64,000 nucleotides of DNA from Lycium barbarum (lineage: Eukaryota > Streptophyta > Magnoliopsida > Solanales > Solanaceae). The notes beneath the pieces are model-generated. The model was not told the DNA's origin. It was given only the letters and a program-made list of their open reading frames with translations, and did not search any database. The DNA is taken from contig NC_083348.1 of the NCBI RefSeq assembly GCF_019175385.1, positions 44,538,950 through 44,602,949 on the forward strand. Reading direction: 5' to 3'. This document shows positions 33,935-44,995 of the stretch, one piece after another (position 1 is the stretch's first letter; each line of letters begins with the position of its first letter). A program made the position numbers and the translations under genes.

Positions 33935-34040
33935 GGACGCGATTATATCAGCATTAAGGCACTGGATTCCATTGAAGTTTCGAGGTTAAGCGTGCTAAAG
34001 TGGGAGTAATTTTAGGATGGGTGACCCCCTGGGAAGTATG
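33935..34040 (+). ncRNA. 5S rRNA-derived module in element B
   Basis: About 106 bp matching plant 5S rRNA from its 5' end (GACGCGATTATATCAGCA) through the internal promoter to CCTGGGAAGT. A box: GGTTAAGCGTGC (33984-33995). Intermediate element and C box: GGATGGGTGACC plus CCCTGGGAAGT (34015-34037). The middle is diverged and the last nucleotides of 5S are not recognisable, so it is not a working 5S gene. It has the same orientation as the element and lies about 675 nt after the primer site. Homologous module in G at 55268-55373. Confidence 0.85.
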
Positions 34041-34249
34041 CAAGAAATTCTATATATCCAGACATAGGAGACAAATGAGAAGTTAGAGTAACCTAAGGGA
34101 AACTAGAGTATATGGAATGGATGGAAACCTTAAGAGGTCGCGTAAGACGAGGTAGGCTAGACTGGAGAAGAGACAGAAAGTGTGTCACAGCTCTGGAAAT
34201 TTGGATAGGCTTGAATAGCGTTTGGAAGTATTTCGTGGGCTAGTTGATA

Positions 34250-34250
<1 letters not shown>

Positions 34251-34305
<55 letters not shown>
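34251..34305. repeat. (TA)n microsatellite
   Basis: About 27 perfect TA units in the element B interior. The reading frames across it on both strands are artefacts. Confidence 0.98.
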
Positions 34306-34308
<3 letters not shown>

Positions 34309-34380
34309 TGCGTAGGATATCCCACATATGATTGTATCGGTGGACATGTGAGTTCCAGCAACCGGCGCTACGGTAAGGAA

Positions 34381-34538
34381 GACATTAATCACGTAAGGGT
34401 ACCGAAGATCGGGTGACAGCAAGAATAAATGATATAAGTGTTACAAGGTAAATTGATGACACATTAATCACGTAAGGGTACCGAAGATCGGGTGACAGCA
34501 AGAATAAATGATATAAGTGTTACAAGGTAAATTGATGA
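34381..34538 (+). repeat. 79-bp tandem duplication
   Basis: Two head-to-tail copies at offset 79 bp, essentially identical, in the B interior. Nothing similar was noticed at this position in the G leader, so it is probably private to this copy. Confidence 0.92.
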
Positions 34539-35270
34539 CATTTTCACTACAGGTTAAGATTGGAAAGTTTTAATACAACGATATTTAGAAAAGGAAGAGG
34601 GTGAGTAAATGGAAAACAAAAAGATCAAAGTGTCGGAAGAAGGTGAAAGGTAAGAAACCTCAGTGAGTGAAGCTCCCGAGAGAAACTACCGGCAAAGCAC
34701 AAGACTATTTGGGTAAGAACTCAAAGTAGGCATGTGAAAAGGGATAGAGTGTGGTAAAAGGGAACAGGAGAGGAGTGTAAGAGGTTCAAGGACCGGTTTC
34801 GATAAGTGGGGCTAAAGGAATAGTGACTAGGATAGGGGGATGTGAAGTAAGAGAAAGAATGCTTAGGCTTGCGATGATGTTAAGGAGAGAGATCTATAAA
34901 AGAATAAAGGTGTAGCTATATTAATATAGTTAAAGGTTCGATGAGCAAGGATAGGGAGAGTAAAAGTTGTAAGGATTCTGTGCTAAGAACAAAAGTAGCG
35001 GGACGCTTGAGAAATATGGACGCACAACTACAACACAAACACATAGTTAGAGAAGAATTACGAGCAAGTGAGCTAAGCAAGTGAAATGACGAATAGTGGA
35101 TGGAAGGGTATGGAAATGTGGACAAAATGATGACATAGACAGAAAGTAAAAGAAAAACTTAGGATAAGAAGTTTTCGATACGTTAGGCACAGAGTTGGAA
35201 GGAAGATGAGGAATAAGATATAAACGAAGACTTCATAAAAGGACTGTTGGCATATAAGGAGCCCCTTAAA

Positions 35271-35285
35271 GGGGGGGGGGGGGGG
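35271..35285 (+). repeat. Poly-G run
   Basis: Fifteen consecutive G, next to a purine-rich stretch in the B interior. Its length may be affected by sequencing error. Confidence 0.9.
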
Positions 35286-35909
35286 AGACCATATTATATT
35301 AGGCCAAAAAGGGATCACAATATTTTCAAGCACCAAAAAAGGAAACTTATTATCTCGGGACCAAAGTTTAAAACATGTCGGCACATCGGAAGTAAGTAAA
35401 GAATGTTTCGAATGACGACGACTATTATAACGAAGGTATCAACAATTGGTAGTCTGAGAATATTTGAAAAAAAAAGAGAACACAGTGCCTATGAATGAAA
35501 TAAAAGAGTTCATCAGACACTAGAAAATAGTTCATGGACCATTAATTGTACGGAGCATGAGAATGTACGTTATGGAATTGTATGAATCATCGACGTAAAG
35601 CGATACTCAATCATGTTTGTAGGGGATCCACACCAGAGAGCCAACAAGAAATAACGATGGACGAAACGAGCGCCAACACAAAGAAATCAAAGACAAGTAT
35701 ACTTGTGTCAAGAAATGACCCGGGAAGGACAAGGATAATGAGATGGCGCAGTGGATTAGGAAACCCATGACACAGAAGAAGGACTCATGTAAAGACCGAG
35801 GAGTTCAATTATGAGGAAAATAGGGTAAAAGATAAGGAATGGGCTCGAAGAAAAGGACAACTATAAAAAGGGACCCCCGAAGTGCTACAAGACCCCATAA
35901 GATCAGTTG

Positions 35910-35945
35910 AACATGCGAGGACGAATGTTCTAAAGGGGGGGAGGA
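35910..35945 (+). other. Hairpin plus polypurine tract (B)
   Basis: AACATGCG-AGGA-CGAATGTT (35910-35929), then the tract AAAGGGGGGGAGGA (35932-35945) directly before the 3' LTR. Retained although the element has no genes, so the hairpin is likely a cis signal. Confidence 0.78.
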
Positions 35946-36346
35946 TGTTGTAGCCCGTATTTTGTACGTTCGAATATTTCGAGGTAGTCGTGGTAGGTTA
36001 AGGAAATGACCATCTTCCAAAATTATTTTAATGTACAAGTTGGTTATGAATATTATTTATGAATACTATTAGTATGGAAATATTGAGAAAGGCTAAGGGT
36101 AAAAAAAATAATCATAAAGTGGTTCATGGTAATATTGTGGAAGGCTAGGGGAAAAATGGGAATTTCAAAAAATATTCATGAAGGTTCTTGAAGGGGCCAT
36201 GTTGGCCGTGTGGCATGTGTGGTATATGTCCACATTTTATTTAATGGGGACTAAAGCTTACATAAGAAGACAATTAGTCTTTTTTGTTTAATTTCAAGAA
36301 ACTTCAAGAAAAATAGAGAAGGGGACATGTGGCCACCCTTGTATGG

Positions 36347-36386
<40 letters not shown>

Positions 36387-37716
36387 GGCCACTTTATTGA
36401 TCAATTTAATTTAGTATGTTGGAGAGAAAGAAAAAAGAAAAGAGAGAGAGGGGGTGTTCAGCCATGGTGGCCAAACATGAGCTATGGGGAGTGATCAATG
36501 AATAATTATTTCCCTCTAGTATTTCCACCAAATGGAAGGTCCTCATTAACATGAAGGAGTTGTTGGAGCAAGCCAATCATTTATTGGAGTGATTTACAAA
36601 CCCTAGCTAAGCTAAGAGGTTAGATGAAGAAGGTAGGTGCTCAATCTTCTTTTCATGTGTTATAGATGATTCTGAGTGTCGAAGTATGTGGAAATGGATG
36701 AAATTCATGAAATATGTATATGTATGGTGTTGGCCGAATAAGAGGGGTGTTGGTAATATGTGATGAATTAATTTTATTTGGTAGTTTGATTGTTGTGTTG
36801 TGGATTCCATGATGTAAAATGAAGGTTTGGTAGCTTGAAATGAACTTGAAATTGTTTGTGCATTATTGAAGAAGTTAATGTGACGTTAGTGTGGTTTCTT
36901 ATAGTTGTAAGAATAAATTTGATAATGTATGGGTTGTGAATATAATTCATGAATTTGGAAATGAGACATGTGTTGGAAGATTGTAAGTTGGGTTGTTGTG
37001 ATTGAATTTGAAACAAAGAAATAGGTTGTTATTGTTCTTGTTGAATTTGGAAGGTGTCGGGTGAAGTAGTATGTTGAGTGAGTCGTTTTGAATGTTATGT
37101 GAATTGAATTGAATATAAATGAAATGTCGTTGAAATGTATGACAAAGGTTGTTAATGTTAGAATGCGTCTGGAATTGATTGTTGATGTTGTGGGCACGAT
37201 TGTTGGTATTGTTGTTGATAGTTTGGCCGAGTTAAATTCTCGGATTTTTGATTGATACTTTGGGCCGAGTTAGATTCTCGGGGATGGTATATTTATAGGG
37301 GAGATGCTGCCGAAATTTCGGCAGATCATAAGTGAATTTATTTGAAGGATTAAGACAAGTATATGATGTTGAGTCTAATGATTTTGTCAATCTTCTTGAA
37401 TGTAGACTAGCAATAGCGAGCTTGGACAATTAAGCGTAGCTAATGAGACGTGGAGCAGGTATGTTAAGGCTCGTCCCTTACTTTCAAAAGCATGATTCCG
37501 ATGTTATGGCTTCATAAATGTTTCCATATCTTCCTTATTTCCAAAAGTTAGACTTTTATGATTTCAAGGCATGATTTCTTTTCCCGATAACCCGTAAATG
37601 TTTTCCAAAGTGTCCATATTTTTCCAAAATAGAGGTTTATGATTTTGTAAGCTCTTATGGAAACAACGATGGATATGTTTTACAATGACAATGATGATGT
37701 CAAGGATGAGAATACG
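35946..37716 (+). mobile_element. 3' LTR of element B, first part
   Basis: TGTTGTAGCCCG start. Donor AAG|GTAGGT (exon end 36632), (TA)n at about 36350-36378, acceptor AATGTAG|A (37405), 53-nt exon (37406-37458), donor GCAG|GTATGT. Interrupted at the atacg target by solo LTR M. Sequence is close to the 5' LTR by eye. Confidence 0.9.
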
Positions 37717-38666
37717 TGTCACGACCCAACCCCATAGGCCGTGACTAGTGCCCGAATTGGACACTCATATTGCCTGTTAACTGTAATCATTTATAACTAG
37801 CATGTCATGAACTTATTTGTATAAAAAGGTAGGGTGTTATTTTTAAGCTGTCAAAATTTTGTATGTCGTAGGCACCTGTCTCCTGAGGAGTTACAATTTT
37901 TAAACACAACATATATATTCCTACGCAAGCCGACAAGGCTGCTACGATATGCAACATACCAAACATACATATATATGCAAGCCGACAAGGCTGCCATTAC
38001 GAATGGGTACACCCCAAACATAAGTCATAGTCATACAACGCATCAACAACTACATACAGACCCACACAAATGTCCACAGACCTCTAAGAGTAATGACAAT
38101 ATCATATGACGGGACAGGGCCCCGCCGTACCCCGAATAAACACTTATATGTACCATAAAAGGGAGTTATACCACAGGCTAGGCTCCGGGACAAGGGAGCA
38201 GTCCAAAATAGATGAATAGGTACCCTAAGCTGACGGATCTCCAAAACGAGCGTCTGTACCTGCAGGCATGAACGCAGCCCCCCGAAGAAAGGGGTCAGTA
38301 CAGAATATGTACTGAGCATGTAAAGCATGAAATGTAATAATAGACTCATAAGGAGACAAAGTATGTAGGACCCAATGCAACAATCAGAAATTCATAAAAC
38401 TTGCCTTTGGACATATTTCATCTGTATCATTCTCATATCAATATCGTTATAGAGTTTTGTAATCAAAGCTGCATAATCATTCTATATATAACATATATAT
38501 AACGTGTCCCGGCTCTTTAATGAGGGACTCGATAATTAAAATCATAGCATCATAAACATAAACATAGACGTGTCCTGGCCCTTTAATAAGGGACTCGGTA
38601 ATAGGGAATATGCCCTCCTGGCCACCATCTCCATATCATCATGTCATCATATCATCACATCATCAT

Positions 38667-38729
<63 letters not shown>

Positions 38730-40903
38730 CTTGTCCCGGCCTCTAGTGAGGGACTCGGTGAATAATATAGTACATATGCGCACGAGAACGTGTCCTGGCC
38801 CGGGACTCAGTGAAGGATATAGCGGTAAGCACGAGCAGAATAATAAGCAACCACATATATGCAATTCATCTTTTGAGACTCAATAGATAAGAACTAACTA
38901 GCTCTAAAGTATTGGGATAATAATCATATTCAATTCTTTTCAACTCTCATTATAAGTTATAGCAAGGAACGTTTCAGCTTTCATGTACATGTATCAATTT
39001 CCATGATGTAGTTTTTGAAAGTCAAGTATGCTTCTGTTCATGCCATTCTTTTAAGAGTAAGAACTTCTATACATCATTCATTAGTCAATCATGTAGTAGG
39101 CTCGTGACAATAGCATTAAGGAAATATAGAATCATAAGTCATGCATGGAACTAGAGAATAGAATTTACCCCAAGGTTCATATTATTTCATACTTACGTCT
39201 AGGACATGCCAAAAGAAAGAAAGAATAGGCTTTACATACCTTTAGCGTTTAGTCGTATTATAACTTGTACTTGCTGCCCAAAAACACTTATCCTATATCA
39301 AGATATCAAGAGCTACAATTAGTCTACAAAGGAATTTAATACGTATTCTGACGCTCACCATCCCTTTCTAACATTTAAACGACGTTTCGTTCGCATTCAA
39401 ACCAACTAGTGCTACAAGCTAACATTGCTAATCATTCTTTCATATATCAATCCAAACTTGTTTAACATGACTTAGGGGACTTTGGACAGCTTGCACATCA
39501 TTCAAATCAGTCCCAAACTCACGGCCAAACATCACATACCACAATACCATTTTCACTTAGCAATTTTCCAGTTTTAACTTACAACGACAACAACACGTTT
39601 AATAACATTACTTTCACGATTCTTGGAACTGTTTTAGCATTATTTTTATTCTTGAAACAGCCCACAAATCATTTCAATTTCAACTTCAATCATTGCACTT
39701 CACTTTCACTATATGTTCATAACAACATTCAACATTCAACATACACTAATTCACTTCTAACCTTAAAACAGTCCACGGTTTTGGACTGCTTGTATACTTC
39801 AACATGATTCATTTCTTTAACACCTCAATTCACATATTCAATATGCATACAATACACCACAATGTCCATAACAACAACAATCAAAACTTGGCACAAAACA
39901 GTCCACAATCCCCCTAAAACAGTCCCCTTACACGGCTTCAACACAACTACCACATCTTCATGATTTTCATCCATTCATCCAAACCACAACACATTCAATC
40001 CATTTCCAATATATGTACAAGAAGATTAAACATTATTCCATTAAAGCCTACAACACACGGCTCATTTAAACTTTAAGAAAAACAGTCCAATACCAACATG
40101 CAACATCATAAACCAACTTCTACAATCTTTGTTCATTTACATATGTTGACACACATTCAATTCATCAATAATACATGCAAAATGAAACCAACCATGGCTT
40201 CACCAAGCTCACGGCTCACCCCCTACTTCAACCACAACAACAATCCAACAACAACATGCACGAATTGTACCTTCAAATTATCATACAACACAAGAAAAAT
40301 GATCATTCTTACCTTGTAACTAACTTCTTCAATCGGCTAGCCCCTCAAACTCTCTTCTTGAATTTTAACACTTGTTCTTGCTATATCAATGGATGCTACA
40401 CGTTAATATACCTTCAATGGAGTTGAATTACTTAAGAAAACTGAATTTTTGGAGCAATTGGAACCTTCACTCTCGGCTAGCTCTAGGCCAAGAGTTTCCC
40501 TTTCTCTCTAAATGTGTTCTTAACTTGTAATTGTTGAAATGATCTAGTGCGTTGTGGAGTGAATCAGATTTTCACTATATGTATTACCTACAAGACTTGG
40601 ACATGTGTCCACTCAAGTTTTTGGGTCAAAAACCATTGACCATTCCACTATTATGCACGGCCAAACATGGTTTAAAAAAATGGGCAAATTTTTTTTCCCA
40701 ATCCCACTTAATAATCCAATTATGGTTAGTTTAATCCCAATTTTCCATTAATATTTCAATGCCAAACGAAATTTGTAGTTAAATTGTGACTTGAAACGAA
40801 ACCGGAAGTTAAAGTCTCTACTTCGTATCTTGAGATAGTCTTGTCTTTAGCTTGTCGCGTTTATTTTAAAACGTCCCAATGTATGAAAATATGGGTTATA
40901 ACA
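37717..40903 (-). mobile_element. Solo LTR M
   Basis: 3187-bp minus-oriented LTR, plus-strand TGTCACGACCC to GGGTTATAACA, with exact TSD atacg (37712-37716 and 40904-40908). The empty site is preserved in the B 5' LTR near 32070. Own-strand signals: donor CAAG|GTAAGA (intron starts 40312), donor AAAG|GTATGT (39239), branch point TACTGAC (38294-38300), acceptor CTGCAG|GT (38260). The acceptor of intron 1 is less clear. Solo LTRs arise by recombination between the two LTRs of an element. Confidence 0.93.
38508..38820 (-). repeat. Hairpin repeats and (TA)n in solo LTR M
   Basis: Four copies of a TGTCCCGGCCC plus AGGGACTCGGT core like that in J, interrupted by a (TA)n run at 38671-38728. The array lies in predicted intron 2. 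Confidence 0.85.
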
Positions 40904-42116
40904 ATACGTCTACGATGGCTATGATGAAAATGATTTTATGTTTAAAGGTTTTTTTTTGCAAGGGGCAATGTCCATAACTTTCTTATACTAACTCGGATTG
41001 ACTCGAAACGTGGTTATGATCTTATTCTATGTTCACTTAACGTTGTAATTCGTTGATAGTCTCACCTTATAATAATTGTTCCTTCAGGGTGAGATAAGGC
41101 CACGATGATTATTCCATAATATAATCGGAGGTTACCGACCTTACGTCACTCCGATAGATATATGACTTTCTTTGGGCTCTCCTGCATGCTGCTTATATGA
41201 TATATGTATATGTATATGGGGAATATGGGAAAGGGCCAGAGCGTTATATACACGTAACCACCAGATCGGTTGGTATCGGAGCCGGTGGTGGGGCAAACCT
41301 CAGCAAGAACGCTGAGTCCCAGAGTGGGGGTTGAGTATAAGACTTGCCTTAGGCAAATCCCACATTGGTTTAGGCAAATCCCACATTGGTTCAGGAAAAT
41401 CCCACATCGGTTAATATGCCCGGACGCGGGACATATGTGGGGGAGCCGACGTTGTTCGGCGCTATGATATGTTATATTTTCTATGTATATGAACAAGAAA
41501 TGTTTTTCAAAGAAAGCTAAGCATGCATGGCATCCGCCCTAAGAGGCACTCAGATGCACAGGTTACTTTTTACCTCATGATATGCTCTATATTTGCATCC
41601 TGTTATTATTCATAATTACATCCCTTACTATGTTACTATTCATGCCTTACATACTCAGTACATTGCTCGTACTGACTCCCTTTCTTCGGGGGCTGCGTTT
41701 CATGCCGTGCAGGGACACCCAGATGAGTAGAATCTACTATAGAAGATGTTCCAGCTGAGTTGGCAAGCTCCATTTGCTCTGAAGTGGTGTCGGGTCAGAG
41801 TACTATGCTATGATGTCTTGTTCGAAGTTAAAGACTTTGCAGACAGAGTCGTGGGTGTAGTATGTCAGTCTTGAAAGCGGCTTCACCAGCCGATGTGTCT
41901 ATATATATATATTATGTTATAGATTCCACATGACCATAGATTTTGTTTGATTTGAGAACAACGAAAGGAAGATTCTGAAAGCTCAACTATGTTTTTCATT
42001 TCTTATTGATGTAAGAGTCTAAAGAGATTAAGTATGTAATAAGAGTCAGCAGGTTCGCTCGGCTCCTAATATGGGGTCGGGTGCCCATCACACCCTAGTA
42101 AGGTTGGGGTGTGACA
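40904..42116 (+). mobile_element. 3' LTR of element B, second part
   Basis: Resumes at atacg and ends GGGTGTGACA at 42116. Branch point TACTGAC (41670-41676), CCC/GGG arms, acceptor GTGCAG (CAG ends 41712). Differs slightly from the 5' LTR, for example a small duplication of a TTAGGCAAATCCCACAT-type phrase near 41350-41410. Confidence 0.9.
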
Positions 42117-43309
42117 ACCCCTTCTTTCAAAGGCATGACTTCTATATTATGATTTCTTTTCTATATTTCCATGACCTTCTTACATCCTAAAAGATGAAAG
42201 TTAAAGATTCTTAAGAGCTTCATATGAGATAAAGATGAGCTTGATAATCTTATCTTTATGATTTCAGACATAATGATGATGATAATGATGCTATGATGAG
42301 CTTGATAATCTTATCTTTATGATTTCATTGATGTTACTTCTTGTTGTTATCTCACCTCATGATATTAGTTCCTTCAAGTGAGACATAGTGATGATGATTA
42401 TTCCATAATGTAATCGGAGGTTCCCGACCTTACGTCACTCCGATAGAGTTACAGTTTTTACTTGAGCTCCCATGCATGCTTTAGATTGTTTATATGTAAG
42501 ATTACACCATGCCTAATTAGTCGGGCAGTCACGACTACGACAGGCGTAGTGGGAAGCTATGATGATAATTACACCATGCCTAATTAGCCGGGCAGACACC
42601 ACAAGTGGGCAGCTTGAGATGTCTACCCCGGATGCGAGAGGTCCGGACGCGAGCTAATGATGATTACACCATACCTATATGGACAGGCAGTTTATATATG
42701 TATACGTGATATGAGGTTGTTTATTATGAAAGTTAGCATGCATGATTCCGCCCGAAGAGGCAATCAGTTACAGGTTATCTCTTCATCTCATGTTCTCTTA
42801 CTTCTTTATTATGTTGACATACATGCCTTACATACTCGGTACATTGGTCATACTGACGTCCTTTTCTTTTATGGACACTGTGTTCATGCCCACCGGTAGG
42901 CAAGGAGATGGCACAGATGCTTAGGAGCTTACTCAGCAAATTTGCAGGAGCACCCCACTACTCCGGAGGTGCAGCCTATTGGTACATTCTTTTGTGTATA
43001 TATTTGGGGGCATGGCGGGGTCATGTCTCGTCCTTATGATCTCAGTACTCTAGTTAGAGGCTCGTAGATACTTATGTGTGGGTAGCACCTGTTATGAGAC
43101 TTCTTCAGTGTATATTTTTTGCATCATTTTGTAGCCTCGTGGACTTATACACATACACATATTTTGGGAGATATTTGAAGATCGTTTTATGATAGGTTTT
43201 GTGCTTGAAAATGATATATACCCAGGTTGAGTATGATAGATAGCATGATTAGTGGTGCTCGGTAGCCAGCTTCGGGTACCCGTCATGGCCCACTAGTTGG
43301 GTCGTAACA
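42117..43309 (+). mobile_element. 3' LTR of element C, second part
   Basis: Continuation of 29029-30311 after the B insertion, ending GGGTCGTAACA. Contains a local duplication of a GAGCTTGATAATCTTATC phrase (42237, 42298), branch point TACTGAC (42851-42857) and a damaged acceptor CACCG|GT where the 5' LTR has CACAG|GT. Followed by TSD aaaag. Confidence 0.88.
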
Positions 43310-43314
43310 AAAAG

Positions 43315-43328
43315 TGCGAGGTGTAGCA
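43315..43328 (-). mobile_element. LTR L, terminal fragment
   Basis: Minus-strand TGCTACACCTCGCA is a diverged TGTTACACCTCG LTR start. It continues across element C into 22298. L starts inside the RT of element N; tctag (43329-43333) would be its TSD on this side. Confidence 0.6.
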
Positions 43329-43574
43329 TCTAGTCCGGAAGGCTGTGTTCGGAATGTCTTCCTCTTTCACCCTAACCTGATGATACCCCGATCTCATGTG
43401 TATTTTCGAGTAATATTTGGCGCCTCGTAGCTGATCGAACAAGTCATCACTTCTTAGGAGTGGATATCTATTCTTTACAGTCACCTTATTCAATTGCCTA
43501 TAATCAATACATATTTGCAAGGAGCTATCCTTGTTTCTTACAAATAATACTGGTGCTCCCCACGGCGATGTACT
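43329..43574 (-). pseudogene. pol: RT fragment of element N
   Basis: About 80 codons of Ty3/gypsy RT on the minus strand: [65 protein letters not shown]. It is cut before the catalytic box by LTR L on the left and by LTR D on the right. All other nesting in the right two thirds of the window is built on it, so it is the oldest recognisable layer. Confidence 0.9.
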
Positions 43575-44034
43575 TGTTACACCTCGAAAAATTTTCCGTT
43601 CATGCACAGTGAATAGACTAACGAAGGGCGCGACGTATATGATGTCTTGATAAGTAAGAAATAACATTTGATTGTTCTAAATGAGATTTCAAAGACATTT
43701 GAAGTAAGAAAAGAAAGTTTGCCAAGAAGAGGCAAGACATACGAGATGTATCGGAAAAGGATTTATGAGTAACGAGTTAATGACGATTCAATGAGGCTCA
43801 GGAGAAGAGTTATAACGTCCCCTATATTGTTAATGAAGTGATAAACAACTGTCAAGAAGGTTCCATAAGGATTGGAGATCAAACAAGTCGATGAAAATGA
43901 TTTTCGAAAAACTGTGGATTGTACAGTCTATTATACGGACCGTACAAAAGATATGGACCGTAGATCTAGCCGTATAACATGTCCAGAGAAGAGACTTCAC
44001 TGGAACCATTATACGGTCACATATACGGACCTTA
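43575..44034 (+). mobile_element. LTR D, first part
   Basis: TGTTACACCTCG start, inserted in the N RT at gtact (43570-43574). Contains the ATACGG palindrome cluster (about 43915-44034), and LTR E entered inside that cluster. Continues at 61277. Whether D is solo or part of a full element cannot be told because its end is outside the window. Confidence 0.82.
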
Positions 44035-44995
44035 TGTTACACCTCGGAGTTTTGATTGCCGAGCGGTGAAGGGGCTAACGTAGGATAAGGCGTACATGAG
44101 GTCTCCATAAGTCGGAAGGGGCAATTAATAATCCTAATTAGGATTCCAAAGAAGTTAGGAGTAAGAAATAACAGTTCGTCGAATGAACTTCGACGCAGTT
44201 CAGTGGAAGGGGAGTTCGACGGCCGTCCCCTGTACCGTCGAATCAGTCGACACTTCGTCGATCGTGCCGTAAAGTGAAATGGGGTAAAGACCGCTCGACG
44301 GAAGTATCAATGCTCCATCGTTCAAATCGACGGGACGTCCTTCTCGCCGTCAAAATGAAGGAAATGACAGATTGCTCACTGGAAATTTAACACCATCGAC
44401 GATCAGATCGACGCTCCGTTGTTCCGATCGACGCTCCGTCGATATCTCCGTACATTTTGATCGGGACTGATTGCATGAAATAATATAAGACCTTCCCCTC
44501 ATTTTATTTCATTCCATTTCTCATTCTCCCCACACCAAGAAATCTTTAGAACTTTCTACACCACTTCTCCCACAAGAAATCAAAGGAAACCCTTGATCAA
44601 CTACACCAAATCCATGAAATCAAGTTGTGAAACCCATTAAAAGTTCATCTAAGTCAAGAAAACTCAAGAAGAGTAAGTTAGGGTTTTGAAGCAAGAAGAG
44701 GACTTCCACTCAGAAGTTGTTCATCCATCATTATGTAAGTTTTATGACTCCTCTTCAATGGTTTGGGAGGTTAAAGGATGTAATACTTGGGTTGTAGGAA
44801 GATATGGAATTGGGTCATGAAAAGGTGAATAGTGTCAGTGTTGAATAGTGGTTGGGATAAATCATGAATGCTGATATGTTGTGATCACGAATACATTATA
44901 AATGGCGTTTAGGCCATGAAATAAGTGCGATGTGTGAGGAAATGTGATGATAAGTTAAAACCACTAAATGTGAGGTAATTGGAAGAAAATGGTGG
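44035..44995 (+). mobile_element. Solo LTR E, first part
   Basis: TGTTACACCTCGG start; TSD cctta (44030-44034), with ccgta at the far end. Contains the CGACG palindrome cluster (44175-44455), TATA-like AATATAAGA near 44482 and donor TTAT|GTAAGT (exon end 44734). Interrupted by solo LTR F at ggtgg. Total E length without nested DNA is about 2.8 kb. Confidence 0.88.
44175..44455 (+). promoter_or_regulatory. Cluster of TCGACG palindromes upstream of TATA (E)
   Basis: At least ten TCGACG/CGTCGA half-sites in both orientations, some paired as ATCGACGCTCCGTCGAT. Same place in the LTR as the ATACGG cluster of C and D, but a different sequence. Candidate promoter element. Confidence 0.45.

Larger units (their letters stand above)
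33404..35909 (+). mobile_element. Noncoding interior of element B
   Basis: Purine-rich interior without gag or pol. The first 900 bp or so align by eye with the minus-strand leader of element G (about 56530 down to 55100), including the flanks of the 5S module. It contains a (TA)n run, a 79-bp tandem duplication and a 15-bp G run. Reading frames here are short and unlike known retroelement proteins. Confidence 0.7.
30312..42116 (+). mobile_element. Element B, pol-less LTR retrotransposon with 5S module
   Basis: Plus-strand element: 5' LTR 30312-33244, primer site, 2.7-kb noncoding interior, polypurine tract, 3' LTR 35946-42116 (with nested solo LTR M). TSD tcccc (30307-30311) and acccc (42117-42121); the L-to-R continuity of the C LTR across it confirms the site. 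No gag or pol motif on either strand, so it is a large non-autonomous derivative that must rely on proteins from a relative. Leader signals are intact. Confidence 0.88.
22299..43309 (+). mobile_element. Element C, Ty3/gypsy retrotransposon with nested B and M
   Basis: Plus-strand element bounded by TGTTACACCTC (22299) and GGGTCGTAACA (43309). The flanking TSD is gaaag (22294-22298) and aaaag (43310-43314), one mismatch. The 5' LTR is joined by a deletion to mid-gag, so primer site and leader are lost. The interior is 24586-29028; the 3' LTR is split by element B. It was inserted into LTR L. It cannot be autonomous. Confidence 0.88.

Noticed and set aside
33815..34009. Possible small protein conserved between B and G interiors (compare 55349-55540)
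   Set aside because: Similarity is explained by nucleotide homology of the interior flanking the 5S module; frames differ in start, end and reading relative to that homology.
33935..34040. Functional 5S rRNA gene
   Set aside because: The 5' half and 3' end are diverged and the sequence lies inside a retroelement interior; only promoter-like blocks are intact.
34222..34422. Tyr-Ile repeat proteins on both strands
   Set aside because: Translation of a (TA)n microsatellite.
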